Origin: an uncultured Bacteroidales bacterium
GTDB taxonomy: Bacteria > Bacteroidota > Bacteroidia > Bacteroidales > Paludibacteraceae
Direction of reading: 5' to 3'
DNA length: 64,000 bases
Assembly: GCA_903901975.1 (NCBI GenBank)
Contig: CAIUTB010000118.1
Coordinates: 1 to 64,000, forward strand
Shown: positions 1 to 9,043 of the stretch, piece after piece
How positions within the stretch are numbered: the stretch's first letter is position 1
How the letters are laid out: the number at the start of each line of letters is the position of its first letter
Position numbers and translations under genes: made by a program
Notes under the pieces: generated by a model
Seen by the model: the letters and a program-made list of their open reading frames with translations, nothing else
Database searches by the model: none
What the model was told of the DNA's origin: nothing

Positions 1-1
1 T

Positions 2-172
2 GTTCCTCCAACCATTAACTTCACTGAAGGTGATGAAGATGAGGACATAGATTACAATCTCAATTTTACTTTCAATAAGGCACAAAAACGTACAGTTAAT
101 GCAGCTTTATCCAACACTTTTGGATTTGGAGGCCATAATGCAAGCGTGATTGTAAAAAAATACGTAAAATAA
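2..172 (+). CDS. fabF: 3-oxoacyl-ACP synthase II, C-terminal end (partial)
   Basis: Only the last 56 codons lie in the window; the gene runs off the left edge. The visible tail contains the ketosynthase C-terminal signature LSNTFGFGGHNAS, which carries the conserved NxFGFGGxN loop of KAS II enzymes. These condense malonyl-ACP with acyl-ACP in fatty-acid elongation in the cytoplasm. The stop codon is three bases before the GTG start proposed for rnc, an order (fabF-rnc) common in Bacteroidota. KAS I cannot be formally excluded from this fragment, but the neighbour favours FabF. Confidence 0.85.
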   Translation, partial: VPPTINFTEGDEDEDIDYNLNFTFNKAQKRTVNAALSNTFGFGGHNASVIVKKYVK

Positions 173-175
173 CTT

Positions 176-997
176 GTGATTAAATATCTTATTAGAAAAA
201 TAAGGCTCCTTTCGAATGCTCGAAACGAGCCTTATTTTTTATTTAGGCAAGTGTTGGGTTTTTATCCTGACAAAATTGAATACTACCAACTGGCAGTTCG
301 CCACAAATCGGTTTCCATTCCTACCGAAAAGGGTCATAATCTGAGTAACGAACGTCTGGAATTTCTGGGCGATGCAGTGCTTAATTCTGTAGTTACCGAC
401 ATCTTATATCATCGCTTTGAAATAGAACAAGAAGGTTTTCTAACGAATACACGATCTAAAATTGTCAAAAGGGATTCACTGAATCAGCTTGCTGTAAAAA
501 TCGGATTGGATAAATTGGTAAAAGTAACCAAATACGTAAACGCCAATACGAACAATAATATTTACGGAAATGCATTGGAGGCACTAATGGGTGCCATTTA
601 TCTGGATTTTGGATACAAAAAATGCAAGGAATTTATTGAAAACCGTTTGTTTAGTTCGTTCATAAACTTGAATGAAATTACCGGTATAGAAGTAAATTTT
701 AAATCGAAACTGATAGAATGGTGCCAGAAAAACCGTGTTGAACCAGATTTTATTTTGATTCAGGATACGCTACAAAATGCTAACAAGCATGAATTTCTAA
801 CACGACTTGAAATAGCCGGTAACACTGTTTGTGAAGCCACTGGTAGCAGTAAAAAGGAATCTCAGCAGAATGTATCCCGTATAGCATATCAGTTGATTAC
901 TTCAAATACTGATTTTTTGAAAGAACTTAGCCTGCTTGAAACTGAAAAGTCAACTACTTCTGTAATTGAAAACCAACCGGAAGAAATTCCTTTGTAA
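176..997 (+). CDS. rnc: Ribonuclease III
   Basis: Endonuclease specific for double-stranded RNA, used in rRNA maturation and mRNA decay. The nuclease domain has the signature NERLEFLGDAVL (residues about 58-69) and a second helix GNALEALMGAIYLD near residue 131. A double-stranded RNA binding domain (about 172-243) ends in GSSKKESQQN. In the second acidic cluster an Asn stands where E. coli has Asp114; from memory Bacteroides enzymes share this, so it is probably a lineage trait. The GTG start is preferred because KIRLL plus LGFYP matches the Bacteroides N-terminus as I recall it. That start places a very strong hairpin (196-239) inside the coding sequence. A later GTG at 251 would avoid the hairpin but lose the first helix. 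Confidence 0.93.
   Translation: MIKYLIRKIRLLSNARNEPYFLFRQVLGFYPDKIEYYQLAVRHKSVSIPTEKGHNLSNERLEFLGDAVLNSVVTDILYHRFEIEQEGFLTNTRSKIVKRDSLNQLAVKIGLDKLVKVTKYVNANTNNNIYGNALEALMGAIYLDFGYKKCKEFIENRLFSSFINLNEITGIEVNFKSKLIEWCQKNRVEPDFILIQDTLQNANKHEFLTRLEIAGNTVCEATGSSKKESQQNVSRIAYQLITSNTDFLKELSLLETEKSTTSVIENQPEEIPL
196..240 (+). terminator. Strong hairpin with T-tract inside the 5' end of rnc
   Basis: Arms 196-208 and 227-239 pair perfectly over 13 bp. After one C:C mismatch, 210-215 pairs with 220-225 around an ATGC loop. The stem runs directly into TTTTTTATTT. This is a textbook intrinsic terminator for fabF, but it lies within the first 22 codons of rnc. Confidence 0.8.
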
Positions 998-1072
998 CCC
1001 GATTTATTCTATACTAATATCTCCTCATTGCACATTTTTAAGTAATTTGTGTTCAATTCTCGTGTATTTTTG

Positions 1073-1080
1073 TACCTTTG
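1073..1080 (+). promoter_or_regulatory. TAnnTTTG -7 box upstream of the acyl-CoA synthetase
   Basis: TACCTTTG matches the Bacteroidota -7 consensus TAnnTTTG. It lies 42 bp before the ATG at 1123, so transcription would start near 1087. No convincing -33 element is seen. Confidence 0.6.
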
Positions 1081-1122
1081 TAATCAAGTTAATCTTTTCA
1101 ACTACTAAAAAATGAAACGTAT

Positions 1123-2928
1123 ATGAAAAATCTTCATTTTTCACAATCAGTTTTTGCACAGGCAAAAAAATACGGGAAGAAACCGGCTATGTATTATCGT
1201 GAAAATGTCACGGATGAATGGAGTCATATTTCATGGGCGGGTTTTGGACATCAGGTTTCAGCAATTGCAAAGGCATTACTCGAATTAGGTGTTGTTGAAC
1301 AACAACGAATTGCCCAGTTTTCGCAGAATAAAATGGAAAATCTGATTGTCGATTTTGCCCTTTACAATATACGCGCAGCAATGGTACCTATTTATGCTAC
1401 TTCAACAACTCCTCAGGTTGAGTATATTGTGAACGATGCCGAAATTGAACTGATTTTCGTCGGAAATCAGGAACAATACAATATTGCTTACGACGTTCTA
1501 CAAGATTCCAAATACCTTAAAAAGATTATTGTATTCGACAAAACAGTTGTATTTGCTGAAAAAGAAAACACAATGTATTTTGCGGATTTTCTTCTTTTAG
1601 GCTTAGAATCATCCAAACATTTTGAAGTTCAACAACGTCAAAGTGAGTTATTAGAAAGTGATTTAGCCTGTATATTATATACTTCCGGCACAACCGGAAA
1701 TCCGAAAGGAGCTATGTTGCTCCATTCAAATTTCGATGAAGCCATGACTTCCAATACATCGCGTCTGACGAGTATAACCGACAAAGATATTTCAATAGCC
1801 TTTCTGCCCCTATCGCATGTTTTTGAACGAACATGGTGCTATTTGTGCATTTTTAAAGGTGTTACAATTTATATAAACCTGAATCCTACTGAAATTCAAC
1901 AAACTATCAAAGATGTACATCCAACTTTGATGTGCGCTGTTCCACGTTTTTGGGAAAAAGTATATTCCGGCGTTCAGGAAAATATATCAAAGTTTTCTCC
2001 ATTAATGAAAGGAATTGTGACCTGGGCTATCGCCATAGGATATAAGCATAATCTTGATTATCTTAGGATTGGCAAAAAACCGGACTTGTATTTACAACTG
2101 AGATATGCTTTTGCAGATAAATTGATATTTTCAAAAGTAAAACGTACCTTAGGAATTGAAAATGCAAATTTACTTCCTACCGCAGGAGCAAAATTATCTG
2201 ACGAAATTTTAGTATTTTTCCGTAGCATAGGTGTTCCAATTACTTATGGTTATGGGCTAACTGAAACTACAGCTACTGTATCATGTTTTGAGTACACAGG
2301 ATTTGAAGTTGGCACAGTAGGTACAATTATGCCTGAATTGGAAATCAGAATTGGTGAGGATAGCGAAATTCAATTAAAGGGAAAAACGATTTTCCCCGGT
2401 TATTTCAATAAACCTGATGCCAACGCAGCTTCATTCACGGAAGATGGATGGTTTAAAACCGGTGATGCAGGATATTTAAAAGGTAGTGCAATAGTAATGA
2501 CTGAACGAATAAAAGATTTATTCAAAACATCGAATGGAAAATATATTGCACCTCAGGAAATTGAAACCCGCCTTGGTGTGGATAAGTACATTGAACAAGT
2601 AGCAGTAATTGGTGATGAACGCAACTATGTGACTGCAATAATTGCCCCGGCCATTCCAGCACTTGAGGAGTATGCTAAAAAGAATAAGATTGAGTATCAA
2701 AACGTAGATGAGCTACTAAAATCTCCTGAAATTCACGACATGCTTCACAATCGAATTGTTATTTTGCAAAAGGGAATGGCCAATTATGAACTAATCAAAC
2801 GGTTCAGTTTAATAAAGAAAGGCTTCAGTATGGAGTCCGGAGAATTAACGAATACACTTAAAATGCGTCGCGCTGTAATCATGCAAAAATACAAAACTTT
2901 GATTGACGAAATGTATGCTAAACAGTAA
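1123..2928 (+). CDS. Long-chain fatty acid CoA ligase (AMP-forming)
   Basis: Activates long-chain fatty acids to acyl-CoA through an acyl-adenylate. At 601 residues it has the full ANL-superfamily layout: the phosphate loop YTSGTTGNPKGAML near residue 186, the motif YGYGLTETTA near 383, DGWFKTGDAG near 443 and a C-terminal swivelling domain with a hinge-type segment (ERIKDLFKTSNGKYIAP). It resembles FadD15/LC-FACS proteins without transmembrane segments, so it is probably cytoplasmic or peripheral to the inner membrane. It is transcribed from its own TACCTTTG box and ends at a bidirectional terminator shared with the convergent M6 protease gene. Chain-length preference cannot be read from the sequence. 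Confidence 0.9.
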   Translation: MKNLHFSQSVFAQAKKYGKKPAMYYRENVTDEWSHISWAGFGHQVSAIAKALLELGVVEQQRIAQFSQNKMENLIVDFALYNIRAAMVPIYATSTTPQVEYIVNDAEIELIFVGNQEQYNIAYDVLQDSKYLKKIIVFDKTVVFAEKENTMYFADFLLLGLESSKHFEVQQRQSELLESDLACILYTSGTTGNPKGAMLLHSNFDEAMTSNTSRLTSITDKDISIAFLPLSHVFERTWCYLCIFKGVTIYINLNPTEIQQTIKDVHPTLMCAVPRFWEKVYSGVQENISKFSPLMKGIVTWAIAIGYKHNLDYLRIGKKPDLYLQLRYAFADKLIFSKVKRTLGIENANLLPTAGAKLSDEILVFFRSIGVPITYGYGLTETTATVSCFEYTGFEVGTVGTIMPELEIRIGEDSEIQLKGKTIFPGYFNKPDANAASFTEDGWFKTGDAGYLKGSAIVMTERIKDLFKTSNGKYIAPQEIETRLGVDKYIEQVAVIGDERNYVTAIIAPAIPALEEYAKKNKIEYQNVDELLKSPEIHDMLHNRIVILQKGMANYELIKRFSLIKKGFSMESGELTNTLKMRRAVIMQKYKTLIDEMYAKQ

Positions 2929-2956
2929 GTACAAATAGAGTATCATTTTGTATCAA

Positions 2957-2998
2957 ACGTAAAATAGGCTGCCTTAATTAAGGCAGCCTATTTTACGT
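2957..2998. terminator. 42-bp perfect palindrome, bidirectional terminator
   Basis: The sequence is its own reverse complement over all 42 bases, centred between 2977 and 2978. Its core has GGCTGCC/GGCAGCC arms flanked by A4/T4. It lies between two convergent genes (stops at 2928 and 3017), so it can end transcription from both sides. Confidence 0.85.
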
Positions 2999-3016
2999 AT
3001 ATAATATTATACTAAA

Positions 3017-5323
3017 TTAAATTCCAGAACCTGTAAGTGAAATCACTCTATCAGGATTTAATCCACCACCCGAAATGGTCAGAGTTGCACTATGAATACC
3101 TGAAACTGTTGGTTTATAACTTACTGTGATATTAATTCCATTGCTGGCATTCGCGGCATCTTTTGTAACTGAACTTACTGAAACGGTAAACATCGCAGCA
3201 TCAGTTCCTGCAATTGCAACATTCAGATTAGCATTTACATCAGTTGACTTAATGTTTATTGTTTTAGCATCTGTAGCATTCACTTTTGTTGCTGTAAATG
3301 AAATACTATTTGCAATTTTACCGGTGGTGATAAGTGGTGAATTAGCACCATTTGCAGTCGTACCAGTCAGATTTAAGTTTACAGTTGTTGCGCCAGTGCT
3401 TGTCAAAACAAGATTGTCGGATTGAGTTCCTACTGAAGTTGGACTGTAACGGACCTGTATTGACTGACTAACAGCACCCGAAGCTTGTGTCAGAGTTAAG
3501 CTTTTACCCCAAACACTTCCCGATGCAAGCTTGATATCGAAACTTGAATTTGCTGACAAATTTAGTTGGATATCATTTGTTAAAGTGGAACCGGTAATTG
3601 TTATTGTCTGAGTGGCAGTAGGTGTTCCTACTGTCATTGCAAATGCATTCAATGACCCAGCTGTAATAGTTGGACCAGCAGCACCACCCATAAACTTGAA
3701 AGTCATATTGTTGGCAGTCATTGCAATATTGGTAAGCGGCTTATTTAGATTCGTTCCAGACCAGGTTGTAGGAGTGAACGAACCAGTTGTAAACGTCATT
3801 CCAGGGGTTACCGTTTGTCCACTGAGTGGTTGAAGATAAACACGCATGTGACTAGAAGCTGTTTGCGTACTACTGTTTGCATTGTTAGGACCGTTATTAT
3901 CCCAGGCAGATTGCAAATAATCGATATGCCAGATACACATTCCATCAGAAGGTATAGTTGTCAGATTACCACTTGCATCAACTACTTGTCCTAAATAGGT
4001 ATCCCATCCTGTATGTTTACGATATTCAACCAGAAAGAATTCTGCAGGACTTGGAGCAGCTCCATTCAAATTATGAGTACTTGCAGCAATCAGATAAGCC
4101 TGATTGCTTGTATTTGCAGGTGCAGTAGTTCCCAAATAAAGAGGAAGAAGTGTAATGTCAGAAGCAGTATTTATTTGTTGAGGTGTAAGATACCCTAAAT
4201 AGAATCTGTCCCAGGCTGAATATGTTGGTGGTGTACAACCTCCATTCAGATATGGTCCGTAATCCATAACTTCCCAAGTTTCTGTAGTAGAAATATATGT
4301 GGTACTTCCGGATGTATTATAATAATCGGGCAAACCCAGTACATGACCAAATTCATGACAGAAAGTACCTACACCGCACATACTTGAACCGGAAGTGCTT
4401 TTAAGCTCAGAAGTACATGAGTAATCTTCTACTGTCTTTCCACTATACGATCCACTGGTTAATCCAGCACTTGAAATACTCCAGCGGTGAGGCCAAATTG
4501 TGTTAGCAGCTCCACCTTCAGCTTCGTTAAATCCTGCATAATAAATAAACACGTTATCTATAACACCATTATTATCAGTATCGTAAGGAGCAAAATCAAA
4601 TCCGGTTGTAGATAACGCTTTACAAGCATCTAAAACCATCTGAGCAGGATTTTTATCACTTCCACTTGTATCATTTCCGCCATAATATGCCATATTTTGA
4701 GGCAAGGTTACCGGACCTGCAACTACAAAGTCAGGTGCAAATTTCCCATAACTAGCAGACATGAAATAATCTTTTGCTGAACCAGTTCCTCCATTGGCAC
4801 TATATCCGGATTGTGTTACTAGATTTTGAAAAGAACTTAATGGGGTTGGTACCACAAATGCCTTATCTGTAAAATTAACCAGAATAACAAGCGCTTTAGG
4901 AGCACCTATAAGTGGATAAGCTTTCCGTGGTTTATCAGCTCCGCTTAAAAGCATTTTGCTTTTTTTAGACAGATTTTGAATTGATTGCTGTACAGCATTT
5001 TGGTCAACTGTTTTTAGAAACTGAACCTCAGACAATGTCCGCTTATTAATATTCTGTGCGATAACAGGACTTTCAACCAATTCACCCGCAGAATTTACCG
5101 TAGCATATGTCAAAAAACCTTTGGTATCAGCTTTTAATACATAACCATCTTCGGATGTCTGAAAATGATTAAACTCGCTTCCATGCAAGCGTATGGTCAA
5201 CAGGGTACCATCAGGTTGAGTAATTTTAATTGGAAATGGTGTTGCTTTAACAGCGAATACAGGCGTTAAAGCCATTTCACAAAAAAAGGCAACTAGTGCC
5301 AATAGTAAAACTTTTTTGGTCAT
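3017..5323 (-). CDS. Secreted M6-family metalloprotease
   Basis: Exported zinc endopeptidase of the immune-inhibitor-A (M6) family. It has a signal peptide (MTKKVLLLALVAFF..), a propeptide-like stretch to about residue 130, and the catalytic motif HEFGHVLGLPDYY near residue 325 with the two zinc-binding His and the Glu base. A conserved WEVMDYG segment follows. The last 210 residues are two Ig-like repeats of the kind ...ISVSGSNLT..F.VS..S.. that also occur in the T9SS protein at 44.4 kb. No T9SS sorting tail is visible, since it ends in ISLTGSGI; how it crosses or stays on the outer membrane is unclear. It has its own TATATTTG box. Confidence 0.88.
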   Translation of the reverse strand: MTKKVLLLALVAFFCEMALTPVFAVKATPFPIKITQPDGTLLTIRLHGSEFNHFQTSEDGYVLKADTKGFLTYATVNSAGELVESPVIAQNINKRTLSEVQFLKTVDQNAVQQSIQNLSKKSKMLLSGADKPRKAYPLIGAPKALVILVNFTDKAFVVPTPLSSFQNLVTQSGYSANGGTGSAKDYFMSASYGKFAPDFVVAGPVTLPQNMAYYGGNDTSGSDKNPAQMVLDACKALSTTGFDFAPYDTDNNGVIDNVFIYYAGFNEAEGGAANTIWPHRWSISSAGLTSGSYSGKTVEDYSCTSELKSTSGSSMCGVGTFCHEFGHVLGLPDYYNTSGSTTYISTTETWEVMDYGPYLNGGCTPPTYSAWDRFYLGYLTPQQINTASDITLLPLYLGTTAPANTSNQAYLIAASTHNLNGAAPSPAEFFLVEYRKHTGWDTYLGQVVDASGNLTTIPSDGMCIWHIDYLQSAWDNNGPNNANSSTQTASSHMRVYLQPLSGQTVTPGMTFTTGSFTPTTWSGTNLNKPLTNIAMTANNMTFKFMGGAAGPTITAGSLNAFAMTVGTPTATQTITITGSTLTNDIQLNLSANSSFDIKLASGSVWGKSLTLTQASGAVSQSIQVRYSPTSVGTQSDNLVLTSTGATTVNLNLTGTTANGANSPLITTGKIANSISFTATKVNATDAKTINIKSTDVNANLNVAIAGTDAAMFTVSVSSVTKDAANASNGINITVSYKPTVSGIHSATLTISGGGLNPDRVISLTGSGI

Positions 5324-5361
5324 TTTAGATTTTTTAAATTCAACTTACAATTTGTTTTTGA

Positions 5362-5369
5362 CAAATATA
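5362..5369 (-). promoter_or_regulatory. TATATTTG -7 box for the M6 protease gene
   Basis: On the minus strand this reads TATATTTG, matching TAnnTTTG. It lies 38 bp before the ATG, giving a leader of about 30 bases. Confidence 0.5.
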
Positions 5370-5514
5370 CTGAATAAATTTTATTTATACATTTTTGGAA
5401 CATTTTTTCTTAGAATTTTAATAATATTGTGATAATTTTCTTGTTGTAATGATTACATATATTACAAAATGGCGTTTTTTAGAAATTATCATGTATGACA
5501 ATAATATAAAAAAA

Positions 5515-6528
5515 TTAGTTAGTACAATTGCGGCAGATTTCAAATTGTTTTCGATTTTGGAGTATGCTTTTTCTGAATTCGGAGGCTTTTTCATTATTTC
5601 TACAAGCTGAATATGATGCTGACACATTACCAAAAGAATAATTAGATTCTTTATCAAAACAACATGGCAATACTTCACCGTGTGCATTAACCACTCCCCC
5701 ACTCCACAAGCGCAGACAGCGATTAGGTTGCTTGCCTTTCAGTACATATTTTCCGATCTGATTTTTTTTGTAACGAGAATATCGTGTTTTTGAAGTCATC
5801 AAAGCATTTCCATTCTCAAAATCATAGAGTTGAGCGGTTTTAAAACTCATTCTGTTTGCCTTGAGACGCTTAGCTAACAGTCGCATTTCGTCCATTTGAT
5901 GTTCATTTGTTTTCAATACTAAAAACTGAATTTCAACCATAGGCGTGATAGATTTCAATTCATTTTTCCAAAAAACAAGGTGTTTTATTCCGTCAATAGC
6001 TTTATCAAGTCTTCCTCCAATCCGGTATTTCTGGTAAGTTTCCTGCGTACTCCCATCAACTGAGATAATAATTTTATCCAATCCCGACAAAACTAAAAGT
6101 TTGGCATTATCTTTGGTTAGAAATTGTGCATTAGTAGAAGTGGAAGTGAAAATCCTGGCTTTATGAGCATATTGAATAAAATCAGGCAACTGTTTGTTTA
6201 GCAATGGTTCTCCTTGAAAATAAAGAATCAAATGCTGAAGTGTGGGCTTCATTTCATTGATTAATTTGATATAAAGCTCATAATCAATTACTTTAGCAAT
6301 AAGCTTAGTATTTTTTTTTGTTCCCACCGGACATTCAGGGCATTGCAAATTACAGTAATTAGCTACTTCTACCGACAAAAAAAAGGGCATGCAGGGTTTG
6401 TATCTTTCTAATTTAAGGAAAGATAAAAAGTAGGAAAATGCCAGAACACTTAAATTTACTATCTTTCTTATTGTAAGGTAATTTGCAATATGGAAACTGA
6501 ATCTTATTATCCAAAATATATTTCGCAT
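5515..6528 (-). CDS. Radical SAM / SPASM domain protein
   Basis: Putative radical S-adenosylmethionine enzyme. The cluster-binding motif is CNLQCPEC (Cys59, Cys63, Cys66; Cx3Cx2C). A SPASM-type C-terminal region holds several cysteines (CLRLW, PCCF, SACRNN, ICRNC) that would bind auxiliary iron-sulfur clusters. The first 50 residues are hydrophobic and basic, suggesting loose membrane association. SPASM enzymes modify peptides or mature other enzymes, and a similar fold serves in cofactor biosynthesis; no peptide precursor gene is visible next to it, so the substrate is unknown. It stands alone between the M6 protease and a divergent TPR lipoprotein gene. Confidence 0.8.
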   Translation of the reverse strand: MRNIFWIIRFSFHIANYLTIRKIVNLSVLAFSYFLSFLKLERYKPCMPFFLSVEVANYCNLQCPECPVGTKKNTKLIAKVIDYELYIKLINEMKPTLQHLILYFQGEPLLNKQLPDFIQYAHKARIFTSTSTNAQFLTKDNAKLLVLSGLDKIIISVDGSTQETYQKYRIGGRLDKAIDGIKHLVFWKNELKSITPMVEIQFLVLKTNEHQMDEMRLLAKRLKANRMSFKTAQLYDFENGNALMTSKTRYSRYKKNQIGKYVLKGKQPNRCLRLWSGGVVNAHGEVLPCCFDKESNYSFGNVSASYSACRNNEKASEFRKSILQNRKQFEICRNCTN

Positions 6529-6657
6529 TATGTCTGTAATTTATTGATAAGTTTAAATTATACTTCATTTTAATCCTACTTTGAATTATTCCGTGTATGT
6601 ATTAAGAAAAAATGTCAAAATCGAAGTGCAAAGTAATGTAAATTCATCGAAAGATTG

Positions 6658-6665
6658 TATCTTTG
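6658..6665 (+). promoter_or_regulatory. TATCTTTG -7 box for the TPR lipoprotein gene
   Basis: Exact TAnnTTTG match, 55 bp before the ATG at 6721; the start point would be near 6672. Confidence 0.6.
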
Positions 6666-6720
6666 TTCGCAAATTGACAAAAATAAATATTCAACTAATT
6701 TATAACAAAAATTTAAGTTT

Positions 6721-8424
6721 ATGAGAAAGCAATTATTATTCGCACTTTCATTAGTTTTTGCGCTATTCCTGAGTTCTTGCGCCAAGGATCTTACCGCTTT
6801 AGATCCAAGCCTGTTTAAATGCAATCCAAATCCACTTGAAGTAAAAGCTGGTAAAGTGAATGCAACAGTTACCGGAACCTTTCCGGTAAAGTATTTCAAC
6901 AAAAAAGCAGTAGTTACCGTTACTCCTGTTTTGAAATATGAAGGCAAAGAGACAAAAGGGAAATCAGTCAATTTCCAGGGTGAAAAAGTAAAAGGAAATG
7001 ACAAGACTATTGAATTTAATGCAGGCGGAACTTATTCATTGGATGTAACATTTGATTATGCTCCTGAAATGGCAAAATCTGAACTTTACCTTGAGTTTAA
7101 TATCGTTCAGGGTAAAAAAACATATCAGATTCCAAGCGTAAAAGTAGCCGATGGAGTTGTTGCAACGTCACAATTGGTTTCAGTCAATTCTTCAGAAATG
7201 ACAGCGGTTCTTTTAAATGACAAATTTCAACGTATTATTCAGGAGAAACAAGATGCCGACATTATGTTCCTGATTCAAAAATCTGAACTTCGCAAAACTG
7301 AAAAAAATTCGGCCGATGTACTTGCATTAACTAAGAAAATCAAGGCTGTAAGTGAATCGCCAAACCAAAAAGTAGCATCTTTCGAAGTTTCGGGTTATGC
7401 ATCTCCTGATGGAGGAGTGAAATTGAATACTAATCTGGCTGAAAAACGGGAAGAAGTAACTGTTGATTTCTTAAACAAAGAATTCAAAAAATTGAAAGCT
7501 GGTCTAAAAATCGATTCTAAATTTACGGCTGAAGATTGGGAAGGTTTCCAAAAACTAATGGAAAGTTCAAATATTCAAGACAAACAGGTTATTTTACGTG
7601 TTTTATCAATGGTAACAGACCCGGAACAACGTGAACGTGAAATTAAAAATCTTTCGGTTGCTTTCAAAGCAATTGCTGAAGAAATTCTACCTCAATTACG
7701 TCGCTCACGTCTGAAATTGACTGTTGACATTACGGGTAAATCAGATGCTGAAATTTCTAAATTGGCAAAAGAGGATGCTTCAAAACTTTCAGTTGAAGAA
7801 TTGATTTATGCAGGTACTTTAACCAATGATTTAGGCGAAAAGGCTGCTATCTATCAAAAGGCGACTGACCTTTATCCAACTGACGTACGTGGTTTCAATA
7901 ATTTAGGCGCAGTGAAATACCAACAGGGAAATGTGGCTGATGCTTCTCGTTATCTGACCAAAGCACTTGAAATTGATTCAAAATCTACTGATGTAAATTT
8001 CAATGCCGGTATCACCTCGTTGGCAAAAGGCGACTTGGATAAATCAGAACAATATCTTGGAAAATCTGCCGGAACTAGAGGTAATGTAGGGCAAGGCTTA
8101 GGAGCTATCTATACAATCAAAGGAGATTATGCCAAATCAAAAACTTATTTTGGTTCAACAGCTTCGAACAATGCTGCATTAGTTCAAATATTAAATGCAG
8201 ATTATAGTTCAGCGCGCAAAACCTTATCGGCTGTTCAACGTCCGAATGCAATGACTTCTTACCTTGGAGCAGTAATAGGAGCACGTACAAACGACCGTGA
8301 TGCAGTTTACAGCAACCTTAAAAGTGCAGTTAAACAAGATGGTTCTCTCGCTGCAAAAGCTCAAAAAGATATTGAATTCTCGAAATTTGCAACTGATGCA
8401 GATTTCCTTGCGATTGTAAAATAA
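6721..8424 (+). CDS. Lipoprotein with OmpA-like segment and TPR repeats
   Basis: Envelope lipoprotein of 567 residues. The signal peptide ends in a lipobox LSSC with the acylated Cys at residue 20. Residues about 30-160 look like an all-beta region. Near residue 220 the segment VSGYASPDGG...N..LAEKREE resembles the peptidoglycan-binding loop of OmpA-C domains. Tetratricopeptide repeats occupy about 365-500 (e.g. DVRGFNNLGAVKYQQGNVADA), followed by a degenerate repeat tail. Such proteins usually scaffold outer-membrane or peptidoglycan complexes. It is single-gene, with its own promoter and terminator. A link to the T9SS is possible, but nothing in the sequence proves it. Confidence 0.75.
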   Translation: MRKQLLFALSLVFALFLSSCAKDLTALDPSLFKCNPNPLEVKAGKVNATVTGTFPVKYFNKKAVVTVTPVLKYEGKETKGKSVNFQGEKVKGNDKTIEFNAGGTYSLDVTFDYAPEMAKSELYLEFNIVQGKKTYQIPSVKVADGVVATSQLVSVNSSEMTAVLLNDKFQRIIQEKQDADIMFLIQKSELRKTEKNSADVLALTKKIKAVSESPNQKVASFEVSGYASPDGGVKLNTNLAEKREEVTVDFLNKEFKKLKAGLKIDSKFTAEDWEGFQKLMESSNIQDKQVILRVLSMVTDPEQREREIKNLSVAFKAIAEEILPQLRRSRLKLTVDITGKSDAEISKLAKEDASKLSVEELIYAGTLTNDLGEKAAIYQKATDLYPTDVRGFNNLGAVKYQQGNVADASRYLTKALEIDSKSTDVNFNAGITSLAKGDLDKSEQYLGKSAGTRGNVGQGLGAIYTIKGDYAKSKTYFGSTASNNAALVQILNADYSSARKTLSAVQRPNAMTSYLGAVIGARTNDRDAVYSNLKSAVKQDGSLAAKAQKDIEFSKFATDADFLAIVK

Positions 8425-8441
8425 TTGACTTTAAAGTTTGT

Positions 8442-8478
8442 AAAAAATCCGGTGCATTTTTGTATCGGATTTTTTATG
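8442..8478 (+). terminator. Intrinsic terminator after the TPR lipoprotein gene
   Basis: Arms AAAAATCCG (8443-8451) and CGGATTTTT (8466-8474), with further TGCA/TGTA pairing inside, followed by T-rich sequence. Confidence 0.7.
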
Positions 8479-8592
8479 CTTTTATTTAAAGTAATTCACT
8501 CCTGCTTTCGTCTTAATGAATGTAATATCATTTTTAATGAAGATTATAAGATTTTCATTGAAACAACATTTTCATTATCGGGCATTTAACTG

Positions 8593-8600
8593 TATCTTTG
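8593..8600 (+). promoter_or_regulatory. TATCTTTG -7 box for the rsfS operon
   Basis: Exact TAnnTTTG match, 26 bp upstream of the rsfS start. It probably also drives ftsH and the LUD gene, which follow with short gaps. Confidence 0.65.
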
Positions 8601-8626
8601 TATCCATTTTCAGACTAAAAAAATAA

Positions 8627-8998
8627 ATGCTCATGATAATTGCAGAAAACGAACAAATTGTAAATAAAATTGTTGAAGGTATACAGGAACGTAAAGGAAA
8701 AAACATTGTTATTGTCAATCTGAATAAACTTAAAGAGGCTCCCTGCAGCTACTTTGTGATTTGTGAAGGCGATTCCAGCGTTCACGTAAATTCAATTGCA
8801 ACATCTATTAAAGATTGGGTTCGTGAGCAGATTAAGCTAAAACCTTATGCTACGGATGGATTTGAAAATAGTGAATGGATAGCAATGGATTATGGACAGA
8901 TTATCGTTCATGTATTTCAACGTGTAACCCGTGCTTTCTACGACATCGAACATTTATGGTCGGATGCCGACTTGAAAAAATTGGAGGATATCCTTTAA
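8627..8998 (+). CDS. rsfS: Ribosome silencing factor RsfS
   Basis: Binds ribosomal protein uL14 on the 50S subunit and blocks subunit joining when nutrients are short. At 123 residues it is family length. Typical segments are NLNKLKEAPCSYFVICEGDS, the W..DYG..IVHVF motif and FYDIEHLWSDA near the C-terminus. Either ATG (8627 or 8633) could be used; both follow the promoter closely. It precedes ftsH by 45 bp, an order common in Bacteroidota, so the two are probably co-transcribed. Confidence 0.93.
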   Translation: MLMIIAENEQIVNKIVEGIQERKGKNIVIVNLNKLKEAPCSYFVICEGDSSVHVNSIATSIKDWVREQIKLKPYATDGFENSEWIAMDYGQIIVHVFQRVTRAFYDIEHLWSDADLKKLEDIL

Positions 8999-9043
8999 TT
9001 TCTTCAGTTATATATTGCTAAATAAAAAAATCAAGACAATTTA

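Noticed and set aside
5418-5702. 94-codon minus-strand frame overlapping the end of the radical SAM gene
   Set aside because: A different frame of the same strand over conserved SPASM cysteines; translation is low-complexity.
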